This document shows, piece after piece, positions 8,979-17,093 of a stretch of 38,517 bases of DNA (position 1 is the first letter of the stretch; every line of letters starts with the position of its first letter). The DNA is taken from NCBI GenBank assembly GCA_025351025.1, contig JANXWR010000134.1, positions 1 through 38,517 on the forward strand, read 5' to 3'. Under the pieces are notes generated by a model, which was not told the origin of the DNA, searched no databases, and worked only from the letters and a program-made list of their open reading frames with translations. Both the position numbers and the translations under genes were made by a program. This DNA comes from Burkholderiales bacterium. GTDB taxonomy: Bacteria; Pseudomonadota; Gammaproteobacteria; Burkholderiales; Burkholderiaceae_C.

Positions 8979-9995
8979 ATGAGCCCGCCGATCAACCGCC
9001 AGGTGCTCCTGGCCAGCCGCCCCGAGGGCATCCCGCAGGCCGCGCATTTCAGGATCGTCGAGACGCCGGTTCCGGTGCCTGGGCCGGGCCAGATCGTGGT
9101 GCGCAACACCTGGCTCTCGGTCGAGCCGGCGATGCGCGGCTGGGTCAGCGCGGTAGCCAACTATTCGGAGCCGGTGGCCATCGGCGCCGTGATGCGCTCG
9201 TTCGCGGCGGGCTACATCGTCGCCTCGAACGACCCGGCCTGGCCGGTCGGCACTGCCGTCGCCGGGCTGTTCGGCTGGCAGGACTACGCGCTGGTCGACG
9301 CGGCGACGATCGGACGCCGCGTCGAGGAGACCGACCTGCCGCTCTCGACGGCGCTCGGCGTGCTCGGTCTCAACGGAGTCACCGCGCACTACGGATTGCT
9401 GCAGCTCGGCCAGCCCCGGCCCGGCGAGACCGTGGTCATTTCCACCGCTGCCGGCGCGGTCGGCTCCTGCGTCGGCCAGATCGCGCGACTGAAGGGATGC
9501 CGCGCTGTCGGCATTGCCGGCGGCCCGGCCAAGCGGGAGCTTTGCCGGAACAGCTTCGGCTTCGATGCCGCAGTCGACTACAAGGCCGGGGACTTCGTGC
9601 CGGCGCTGGCCGAAGCCTGCGCCGGCGGCGTCGACATCTACTTCGACAACACCGCCGGCGCCATCAGCGATGCGGTGATGACGCACCTGAACCCGGGCGC
9701 CCGCATCGTCATCTGCGGCACCGCGTCGGTGGCGAGCTGGGTACCGCCGCCGCAAGGGCCACGCGTCGAACGCCACCTGCTCGTGAAGCGGGCGCGCATG
9801 CAGGGCTTCGTCATCTTCGACCATCCCGAGTACCACGCACCGGCGCGTGCCGAGATCGCCGGCTGGCTGCGCGATGACGAGCTGACTTATCTCGAGGAAG
9901 TGCTCGACGGCATCGAGCACGCGCCCGATGCCATCGCCGGGCTCTATCGCGGCGACAACCTCGGCAAGCGGCTGATCCGCCTCGCCGAGACGTAG
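8979..9995 (+). CDS. NADP-dependent MDR oxidoreductase (CurA/prostaglandin-reductase-like)
   Basis: MSPPINRQVLLASRPEGIPQAAHFRIVETPVPVPGPGQIVVRN, STAAGAVGSCVGQIARLKGCRAVGIAGG, YFDNTAGAISDAVM, GYIVASNDPAWPVG. Confidence 0.89.
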   Translation: MSPPINRQVLLASRPEGIPQAAHFRIVETPVPVPGPGQIVVRNTWLSVEPAMRGWVSAVANYSEPVAIGAVMRSFAAGYIVASNDPAWPVGTAVAGLFGWQDYALVDAATIGRRVEETDLPLSTALGVLGLNGVTAHYGLLQLGQPRPGETVVISTAAGAVGSCVGQIARLKGCRAVGIAGGPAKRELCRNSFGFDAAVDYKAGDFVPALAEACAGGVDIYFDNTAGAISDAVMTHLNPGARIVICGTASVASWVPPPQGPRVERHLLVKRARMQGFVIFDHPEYHAPARAEIAGWLRDDELTYLEEVLDGIEHAPDAIAGLYRGDNLGKRLIRLAET

Positions 9996-10005
9996 AACAC
10001 CGCGA

Positions 10006-10497
10006 TCAACCGCGGCGCGGCAGGCCGGGAAACCTCAGCGCGTGATCGCTGGCGCTTTCGGCCAGCAGCGGTCCACGCTTGAAGACGCCGCTGGTGCGCA
10101 AAGCCAGCGTGCCGTCGGCGTGGATCAGCCGTTGCGAGAAGACGAGGTTGCGCGTCACGCGCAGGATCTCGGCCTGGCCCTGCACCCAGGCGCCGAGCGG
10201 CGCCGCGGCCATGAAGTCCATCTGCAGGCTGATCGTCGGCAGGAACTGGCGCGGGATCTCGGCCTGGTATTGCGCCGCCGTCGAGATCAGGATGTCGGCA
10301 AACATCGCGAGCATGCCGCCATGGCAATTCTTGCCGGGGTTGACGTGCCCGGGCCCGACCCGAAAGCCCATCTGCAGATGCTCGTCGTGCCAGCGCGCAT
10401 AGAGCGGGCCGTTGCGGGTCGCGAACTCGCCGCCGATGTGCACCGGCTCGAAGCGGTCCGGCACAGGCGCCGATGTGTCTTCGCTGCTGTCGTTCAT
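10006..10497 (-). CDS. PaaI-type hot-dog thioesterase family protein
   Basis: MNDSSEDTSAPVPDRFEPVHIGGEFATRNGPLYARW...VNPGKNCHGGMLAMFADILISTAAQYQ; ATGA overlap with upstream gene. Confidence 0.8.
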   Translation of the reverse strand: MNDSSEDTSAPVPDRFEPVHIGGEFATRNGPLYARWHDEHLQMGFRVGPGHVNPGKNCHGGMLAMFADILISTAAQYQAEIPRQFLPTISLQMDFMAAAPLGAWVQGQAEILRVTRNLVFSQRLIHADGTLALRTSGVFKRGPLLAESASDHALRFPGLPRRG

Positions 10498-11732
10498 ACG
10501 CGCTTGCGGAGCTCGCTCCAGGCCTGCTCCAGGGAGTTGCGGTGTTCGGGGGCGGCGATGGCGATCAGGGCCTGCGCCCGCGCATCGAGAGACAGATGGC
10601 GCAACTCGGCGACGCCATGCTCGGTGACGACCGCGTCGGCCAGGTAGCGGGGCACCGTACAAAGCGCCTGCGCGTCGAGGGCCGGGACGATGCGCGAGAG
10701 GCTGCCTTTTTTCGCCGTCGCGCCCAGGCAGATCAGCAGCCTGCCGCCGGGCGAGGCGAGGGCGCCTGCTGCGAACGTCGGCAAGCCGCCCGCGCCGGCC
10801 TGGATGACGCCGCCGGCGCGCTCCGAGTTGACCTGGCCGAACAGGTCGACCTCGACCGCGCCGTTGATGGCGACGAAGCGCCGGATCGCGGCAATCGCCG
10901 TCACGTCATGCGTGTGCGCCACGTCGGTCAGCCAGAGCGGCTCGAGGCGGGCGCAGAAGTCGTGGAACCCGGTGTCGCCCAGCACGACCCCGGTCGTGAT
11001 GCGTGCATCACGATCGAGCGCGCCGCTGTCCCAGAGGGTTTGCAGCGCACTCGTGGCCATGCCGCCATGAAAGCGCAAACGGCGATGCGAGGACAAGGCG
11101 CCGGCCAGCGCCACCGGCACCGAGCCGATGCCGAACTGCACCGTATCGCCATCGCGCACGAGTGCCGCGACGTGAGCGCCGATCCGGGTCTCGACCTCGC
11201 CGCAGGCCGTCTCGGAGAAGGCGGTGAGGGGCAGATCCGCCTCGATGCCGAACTCGAGCTCCGAGACGTGGACGCGAAAGCTGGCGCGCGTGCGCGGCAG
11301 ACGTGGGTTGAAGTGAGCGATGCGGCGCTTTGCACGCGACCAGACCAGCGGCATGAAGTCGCTCGCCAGCCCCGGGCTGCACCAGCCCTCGGCATCGGGC
11401 GGCGTGAGCTGGGCGATTGCCAGGTCGGGCGGCGGGCTGTCGCGCAGATGGCGGACGATGCCGCGGTAGTCGAGGCTCAGCAGCTCGGCGCGCCCCTCGG
11501 CGAGGCCGGCGCGAACCGCCGGCGACATGAAATACGAGACCAGGCGCGCCTGCGCATGGACGGCGAGGTAGTCGATGCTGTCGATGCCCGGGAACTGCAC
11601 GCCCATGAAGGTCACGTCGCGGGCCCGTTCGGGATCGTCGCGCAGCTCGTCGCGCAGCAAGGGCGACTCGGTGCTCAGCGTCGAGACGAAAACACGGGCG
11701 CCGGGCTCGATGGCGTCAACTAGGCGCTTCAT
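10494..11732 (-). CDS. Acetyl-CoA hydrolase/CoA-transferase (Cat1 / 4-hydroxybutyrate CoA-transferase-like)
   Basis: MKRLVDAIEPGARVFVSTLSTESPLL..., ETRIGAHVAALVRDGDTVQFGIGSVPVALAGAL, AINGAVEVDLFGQVNSERAGGVIQAGAGGLPTF, VTEHGVAELRHLSLDARAQALIAIAAPEHR. Confidence 0.87.
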   Translation of the reverse strand: MKRLVDAIEPGARVFVSTLSTESPLLRDELRDDPERARDVTFMGVQFPGIDSIDYLAVHAQARLVSYFMSPAVRAGLAEGRAELLSLDYRGIVRHLRDSPPPDLAIAQLTPPDAEGWCSPGLASDFMPLVWSRAKRRIAHFNPRLPRTRASFRVHVSELEFGIEADLPLTAFSETACGEVETRIGAHVAALVRDGDTVQFGIGSVPVALAGALSSHRRLRFHGGMATSALQTLWDSGALDRDARITTGVVLGDTGFHDFCARLEPLWLTDVAHTHDVTAIAAIRRFVAINGAVEVDLFGQVNSERAGGVIQAGAGGLPTFAAGALASPGGRLLICLGATAKKGSLSRIVPALDAQALCTVPRYLADAVVTEHGVAELRHLSLDARAQALIAIAAPEHRNSLEQAWSELRKRV

Positions 11733-12142
11733 GCGAGGGCCGGCTGCGCCGCGGTCGTGATGGAGATGCTGGCGCTGCCGGTCACGATCTCGGCGCCGCC
11801 TGCCGTGCGCACACGCAGCGCGTAGCGCGCGCAACCGGCTTCGGTGCCGGACAGTGCGGCGCTCACGTGCAGCGTGTCGCCGAGCAGGGCGACGCCGGTG
11901 AATCGGGTGTCGAGAGCGGCGACCGAGCCGGCGCCGAAGCGGTGCGTGAACAGGCGCGCGACCAAGGCCATCGTCAGCATGCCGTGCACCACCGGCCGCT
12001 CGAAGCCGGCCGCCCGCGCCACCTCGGCGTCGAGGTGCAAGGCGTTGTGATCGCCCGACGCCGCCGCGAACAGCGCGAGGTCGACGGCGGTGACGGGGCT
12101 GCCGGCCAGCGACAGCTCGCTCGGGAACGCGGTCTCGGTCAT
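11729..12142 (-). CDS. MaoC-like dehydratase domain protein
   Basis: 137 aa; SGDHNALHLDAEVARAAGFERPVVHGMLTMALVARL; ATGA overlaps on both sides. Confidence 0.86.
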   Translation of the reverse strand: MTETAFPSELSLAGSPVTAVDLALFAAASGDHNALHLDAEVARAAGFERPVVHGMLTMALVARLFTHRFGAGSVAALDTRFTGVALLGDTLHVSAALSGTEAGCARYALRVRTAGGAEIVTGSASISITTAAQPALA

Positions 12143-12588
12143 GCCGCCATCGTGTTGCGCACCAGGATCGTCTGCCGGCTGCTCGCCACCGGCCGATCGC
12201 CGACACGATAGTCGGTGTCGACGATGATGAAGGTCAGTGCGCCATTCTTCTTGTCGTGGATGTCGGTGATGGTCCGGCTCACCTCGACCGTGTCGCCGAC
12301 GTAGACAGGGCTCGCGTGGCTGAAGGCCTGCTCGGCATGCAGCACGCCGCGCATCGGCACGGCCAACAGCTCGAGCAACGCGGCGCTGCTGAAGTGCTCG
12401 CCTTCGATCGCCTTGAGAAAAGTCGGCGGCACCGGGCAGGCCGGATGACCGGCCGCGCGCGCCGCTGCGTCAGCGACGTAGATAGGGTCGGTCTCGCCGA
12501 TCGCCCGGCAGAACAGCCTGACCCGCCAGGCATCGACGCGCGCGATCGTCGGCACCGTGCGAAAGCCGATGCGGCTGCGATCGATCAT
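12139..12588 (-). CDS. FAS1-like dehydratase / N-terminal MaoC-like domain protein
   Basis: MIDRSRIGFRTVPTIARVDAWRVRLFCRAIGETDPIYVADAAARAAGHPACPVPPTFLKAIEG; ATG at 12588 in ATGA overlap with upstream stop. Confidence 0.83.
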   Translation of the reverse strand: MIDRSRIGFRTVPTIARVDAWRVRLFCRAIGETDPIYVADAAARAAGHPACPVPPTFLKAIEGEHFSSAALLELLAVPMRGVLHAEQAFSHASPVYVGDTVEVSRTITDIHDKKNGALTFIIVDTDYRVGDRPVASSRQTILVRNTMAA

Positions 12589-14168
12589 GCACGGGCTCGC
12601 GCCAGCGCCGGCTCGAGCAGGGTCCAGGCGGCCAAGGTCGCGGCGTCGAAGTCGGCGAGCTGATGCTTGTGCTCGGCCCACAGCCAGGTGAGCGGGCCAC
12701 CGGTCCAGGCCGGGGTCACGCCCGAGAGGCAGGCCGCGACGTCGATGAAGGCGAGGTCGCCGGCGCCGGATTGCGTCGCGTAGCGAAGCGCGATCTGTGC
12801 CTGTTGCGCCAGCGGCAGGCCGCGCAGGCCCTGCAGCACGCTGGCCGGGCCCGGCGTGCGCCAGGGCAGCGACCAGAGCTTGCCAGCCAGGGCAGCCAGC
12901 GCGGCCGCGTCTTCGTCGCTGGCGCCGACGACCTCGAGCACGCGGCCGTAGGGACCGGCGGGCGAAAGCACGGCACGCGGGAAGGGCACTTCGCCGCCGC
13001 CAACCGTGCCTTCCTCGAGCACGCGCAGCGAAACCCGGTGCAGCCTGCCTTGCTGGTCGGTCAACGCCAGGGTGTCGGCCGGCAGGGTGGGGTCATTCGC
13101 CTGCGGCAGCTTCAGCTTGGCCAACGCTTCCGACCAGGCGCGCCGCGCCTCGCTGATGGCACCGACGGCGATGCGCTCGATGCGCATGGCGGCCGGCGCG
13201 GCGAGCTCGCGCTCGGCGCGCAGCCGCTCGAGGAACAAGGTGCGCACCATGTGGCCGGCGACGGGGCTGAACATCAGTCGCAGGAACTGGTTCATCTCGA
13301 CCGCGGTCGCTTCGGCCAGCGGCAGGCGCGCCCCCTTGAGCACGCTATCGACGATGGCGCTGTACGCCGGATAGAGGCCGAACGCCTCGGCATCGACGCC
13401 GTGGCGCAAGGCGACGGCCTGCGCCGTCGCTTCGTCGTGAGGGGGAACGTCGGCTTGCTCAAGACGGGCGAATTTCGCCCTCACGTCGTAGGGCTCGCCT
13501 TGCATGGTGCGTGCCAGCTCCTTGGCCGCGTCGACCAGGGTTGCCGCCGGCACCGTGCGCGCAAAGATGCCCAGGCGCACCGCGTCGATCGGTGCGATCG
13601 AGCGGCCGCTCAGCAGCAGGTCCATCGCCGGCTCGAAGCCGGCCAGGCGCGGCAGGCGCTGTGTGCCGCCTGCTCCAGGCAACAAGCCCCAACGCACCTC
13701 GGGAACGCCGATCTGGGTGCGCGCATCGTTGGTCACGAGCCGGGCACGACAGGCCAGCGCCAGCTCGAGACCGCCGCCGAGGGCGATGCCGTTGACAGCG
13801 GCGACCCACGGCTTGACGCTGGCCTCGAGGCGGACGAACTGGCGGCCGAGGCGGCCGCAGCGCTCGAACATCTGCGCGTGCGTGTCGGTCTTGGCCTGGT
13901 CGGTGTAGCCGCGCACCATCGCCAGGTCGGCGCCGGCCAGGAAGGTCGGCTTGGCCGAGGTGACGACGACGCTCTTCACCTGCGCATCGCTGTCGGCCCG
14001 GTCCATCAGGGCGTCGAGCGCATCCATCAGCTCGACCGAGAAGACGTTCATCGTCCGGCCGGGCATGTCGATGGTCGCCAGCAGCACGCCGTCCGCATCG
14101 AGCGTGCTGCGGATGACCGCCGCCACCGCGGCTTCGCCGTTCGCCACGGCGTCGTCGCCCGAACTCAT
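12585..14168 (-). CDS. FadJ/FadB-like protein: enoyl-CoA hydratase/isomerase domain with a shortened, apparently non-canonical 3-hydroxyacyl-CoA dehydrogenase region
   Basis: 527 aa; MPGRTMNVFSVELMDALDALM, GGGLELALACRARLVTNDARTQIGVPEVRWGLLPGAGGTQRLPRL typical of FadB/J ECH domain; linker like FadJ; C-terminal half lacks GxGxxG. Confidence 0.8.
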   Translation of the reverse strand: MSSGDDAVANGEAAVAAVIRSTLDADGVLLATIDMPGRTMNVFSVELMDALDALMDRADSDAQVKSVVVTSAKPTFLAGADLAMVRGYTDQAKTDTHAQMFERCGRLGRQFVRLEASVKPWVAAVNGIALGGGLELALACRARLVTNDARTQIGVPEVRWGLLPGAGGTQRLPRLAGFEPAMDLLLSGRSIAPIDAVRLGIFARTVPAATLVDAAKELARTMQGEPYDVRAKFARLEQADVPPHDEATAQAVALRHGVDAEAFGLYPAYSAIVDSVLKGARLPLAEATAVEMNQFLRLMFSPVAGHMVRTLFLERLRAERELAAPAAMRIERIAVGAISEARRAWSEALAKLKLPQANDPTLPADTLALTDQQGRLHRVSLRVLEEGTVGGGEVPFPRAVLSPAGPYGRVLEVVGASDEDAAALAALAGKLWSLPWRTPGPASVLQGLRGLPLAQQAQIALRYATQSGAGDLAFIDVAACLSGVTPAWTGGPLTWLWAEHKHQLADFDAATLAAWTLLEPALARARA

Positions 14169-14965
14169 CCGGCGTGCTTCTTGAAGTCGGGCTTGCGGCG
14201 CTCATTGAACGCCTTCACGCCTTCCTTCGATTCGTCCGTCTGGTAGAAGTGCTTGACGGTCTGGATACCGAGGAAGCCGATGCCGCGGATGGTCTCGGTG
14301 TCGGCGTTGAACGAGCGCTTGGCGATGGTGAGCGCGGTCGGGCTCATCTCGTTGATCTCCTTGCACCACTGGTCGACCTCGGCGTCGAGCTGGTCGTGCG
14401 GCACGACCTTGTTGACCAGGCCCATCTTCTCGGCGTCGGCGGCGCTGTACTTGCGGCACAGGAACCAGATCTCGCGCGCCTTCTTCTCGCCGACGATGCG
14501 CGCCAGGTAGGCCGTGCCCCAGCCGGGATCGACCGAGCCGACCTTGGGGCCGACCTGGCCGAAGGTGGCCTTCTCGCTGGCGATCGTCAAATCGCACAGC
14601 GTCGCGAAGACATTGCCGCCGCCGATCGCGAAGCCCTGTACCTTGGCGATCGAGACCTTGCGCAGATCGCGGAGCGCCGTCTGCATCTCTTCGATCGGCA
14701 TGCCGACGGTGCCGCGCGGGCCGTACAGGCCGTCCTCGCTCAAATGCACCTTCTGGTCGCCACCGGTGCAGAAGGCCTTGTCGCCCGCGCCCGAAAGCAC
14801 CATCACGTTGGCGCTCTTTTCCTCGTCCGCACGGCGCAGGCCGTCGATCAACTCCTCGAGCGTCTGGTTGCGAAAGGCGTTGTAGACCTCAGGCCGGTTG
14901 ATCGTGATACGGACGACGCCGTCGCGAACCTCGTAGAGGATGTCCTTGTATTCCTTGGATGTCAT
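14165..14965 (-). CDS. badI: 2-ketocyclohexanecarboxyl-CoA hydrolase-like (BadI-like, crotonase fold)
   Basis: MTSKEYKDILYEVRDGVVRITINRPEVYNAFRNQTLEELIDGLRRA, GDKAFCTGGDQKVH, QGFAIGGGNVFATLCDLTIASEKATFGQVGPKVGSVDPGWGTAYLARIVGEKKAREIWFLCRKYS; closely resembles remembered R. palustris BadI. Confidence 0.82.
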   Translation of the reverse strand: MTSKEYKDILYEVRDGVVRITINRPEVYNAFRNQTLEELIDGLRRADEEKSANVMVLSGAGDKAFCTGGDQKVHLSEDGLYGPRGTVGMPIEEMQTALRDLRKVSIAKVQGFAIGGGNVFATLCDLTIASEKATFGQVGPKVGSVDPGWGTAYLARIVGEKKAREIWFLCRKYSAADAEKMGLVNKVVPHDQLDAEVDQWCKEINEMSPTALTIAKRSFNADTETIRGIGFLGIQTVKHFYQTDESKEGVKAFNERRKPDFKKHAG

Positions 14966-15081
14966 GACAGCCCCTCGTCCGACGAGTACGTCGCCCGGTC
15001 CGGCGAGGGGACGCGGGCCGGCTTGGGAGCGGCCCGGCGCTCGGCCCGAATGAGTTGTTGAATCTTCATTGGAATGTCTCC

Positions 15082-15852
15082 TTATCCGTGCATCGAGAGG
15101 CCGCCCGAGACGCTGATCGTCTGGCCGGTCATGAAGGCGGCGTCGTCGCTGGCGAGAAACGCCACAAGGCCGGGGTAATCGTCTGGAACGCCGATGCGGC
15201 CGAGCGGCACGCCGCGCACCATCGAGTCGCGGATCTTCTGTCCCGCCTCGCCGGTGCCGACGAAGGCGTCCATCGCCGGCGTGTCGGTCGGGCCAGGGCA
15301 CACCGTGTTGACCGTGACGTTGCTGCGTGCCACCTCGCGAGCCAGCGCCTTGGCGAAGGCGATCGTCGCGCCCTTGCAGCCCGAGTAGACGACCTCGCCG
15401 GTGGAACCGACGCGCCCCGCGTCGGACGCGATGTTGACGATCCGCCCGCTCTTCCTCGCGGCCATGCCCTGGGCGACGGCGTGCGTCATGTGCAAGGGAC
15501 CGAACCAGTTGATGGCGGTGACCTTCTTCCAGAACGCCTCGTCGGTTTTCAGGAAGGGCATTGGCGTGTCCCAGCCGGCGTTGTTAACCAGGATGTCGGT
15601 GCCGGCGCCCGTCTTCGATTCGAAGCTGGCCACCGCGGCGGTGACGGCGGCGTAGTCGGTGATGTCGCAGGCGATGGCGACCGCCTTGCCGTCGACCGCC
15701 GCGATTGCCTTGACCGTGTCGCCGGCACCGTTTGCGTTGATGTCGAACACGCCGACGGTCACACCCTCGGCCGCCAGCCGTAGCGCGATGGCGCGGCCGA
15801 TGCCGCTGCCGGCGCCGGTGACGATGGCCGTCTTGCCTTTTAGTCCTCGCAT
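15082..15852 (-). CDS. badH: SDR, 2-hydroxycyclohexanecarboxyl-CoA dehydrogenase-like (BadH-like)
   Basis: MRGLKGKTAIVTGAGSGIGRAIALRLAAEG, DILVNNAGWDTPMPFLKT, GRIVNIASDAGRVGSTGEVVYSGCKGATIAFAKALAREVARSNVTVNTVCPGPTDTPAM, FMTGQTISVSGGLSMHG. Confidence 0.78.
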   Translation of the reverse strand: MRGLKGKTAIVTGAGSGIGRAIALRLAAEGVTVGVFDINANGAGDTVKAIAAVDGKAVAIACDITDYAAVTAAVASFESKTGAGTDILVNNAGWDTPMPFLKTDEAFWKKVTAINWFGPLHMTHAVAQGMAARKSGRIVNIASDAGRVGSTGEVVYSGCKGATIAFAKALAREVARSNVTVNTVCPGPTDTPAMDAFVGTGEAGQKIRDSMVRGVPLGRIGVPDDYPGLVAFLASDDAAFMTGQTISVSGGLSMHG

Positions 15853-15887
15853 GAAAACTCCTGTCGTCGTTGAAATCGATTCGTCGC

Positions 15888-17093
15888 TTAGGCGCCGTGG
15901 CGTCCGATGATGGACACGGCGCAGACGTTCTGGTGCGGGTGGCCGCCGAGGTTCTCGGTCAGGCCGAGGTCGACGTGCGCCAGTTGGCGTTCGCCGGCCC
16001 GGCCCTGCAACTGCAGCCAGAGCTCGTAGACCATGCGCAGGCCCGACGCCCCGATCGGATGGCCGAAGCACTTGAGGCCGCCGTCGACGCCAATCGGCAA
16101 GGCGCCGTCGCGGTCGAAGACGCCGTCGAGCACATCGTGGATGACGCGGCCTGGTGCGCTGAAGCCGAGGTCTTCCATCGTCAACGCTTCGGCGATCGAG
16201 AAGCAGTCGTGGACCTCGGCCATCTGCAATTGCCGGCGCGGGTCGGTGATGCCGGCGGCGGCGTAGGCGCGCGCGCCGGCTTCTCGGGCGGTCGCGATGT
16301 GCGCGCCGTCCCAGCGTTGGAAGCCCGCTTCCTCGCCGTTGCTCACCGAGACTTCGAGCGCCTTGATCGTGATCAGCGCGGCGTCGGGGCGGAGCGCGCG
16401 CGCGATCTCGGGCGTGGTCAGGATCGCGCAGGCGGCGCCGTCGCTGACGCCGCTGCAGTCGAACAGGCCGAGCGGCGCCGCGATCGTCATCGCGTTCAGC
16501 ACGTCTTCTTCGGTGATCTTGTTGCGCAGGTGCGCCTTGGGATTCAGGGCCGCGTTGGCGTGGCTCTTGACCGAGATGTGCGCCATCGCGCGCTTCAGGT
16601 CGGCCATCGCGACGCCGTGCTTGGCGGCATATGCCGACGCCACTTGCGCGAAGGCGCCGGGCGCCGTCGAGTTGGGCAGCCACAGGTCGTTGGCGACGCC
16701 GCGCGTGCGCACCGGCAGGCCGCCGTAGCCGGTGTCCTTCAGCTTTTCGACGCCGAGCGCGAGGACGATGTCGTAGGCGCCTGAAGCGACGGCGTAGGCA
16801 GCGCCGCGCAGCGCCTCGGTGCCGGTGGCGCAGGCGTTCTCGACCCGCGTCGCGGCAATCCGCGGCAGGCGCAGGGCCTGGGCGAGCGGGCCGGCCGTCT
16901 TGCCGACGTTGTTCTCTTCGAGGCAGACACCGAACCATGCGGCCTCGATCTGCTTGATGCCGATGCCGGCATCGCCCAGCGCTTCGTTGAAGGCTTCGAG
17001 CATCAGGTCCTCTGGCCCGCAGTCCCAGCGCTCGCCGAAACGCGAGCAGCCCATGCCGACGATGGCGACCTTGTCGCGGATACCGGTGGCCAT
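15888..17093 (-). CDS. SCP-x-type thiolase / acetyl-CoA acyltransferase
   Basis: MATGIRDKVAIVGMGCSRFGERWDCGPEDLMLEAF, active-site VENACATGTEALRGAAYAV, GGLKCFGHPIGASGLRM, NLGGHPHQNVCAVSIIGR. Confidence 0.9.
   Translation of the reverse strand: MATGIRDKVAIVGMGCSRFGERWDCGPEDLMLEAFNEALGDAGIGIKQIEAAWFGVCLEENNVGKTAGPLAQALRLPRIAATRVENACATGTEALRGAAYAVASGAYDIVLALGVEKLKDTGYGGLPVRTRGVANDLWLPNSTAPGAFAQVASAYAAKHGVAMADLKRAMAHISVKSHANAALNPKAHLRNKITEEDVLNAMTIAAPLGLFDCSGVSDGAACAILTTPEIARALRPDAALITIKALEVSVSNGEEAGFQRWDGAHIATAREAGARAYAAAGITDPRRQLQMAEVHDCFSIAEALTMEDLGFSAPGRVIHDVLDGVFDRDGALPIGVDGGLKCFGHPIGASGLRMVYELWLQLQGRAGERQLAHVDLGLTENLGGHPHQNVCAVSIIGRHGA

Noticed and set aside
12585-14168. Frameshifted or pseudogene fadJ
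   Set aside because: The reading frame is uninterrupted, overlaps its neighbours by ATGA at both ends, and the C-terminal remainder still shows FadJ-like segments, so it looks like a maintained shortened protein.
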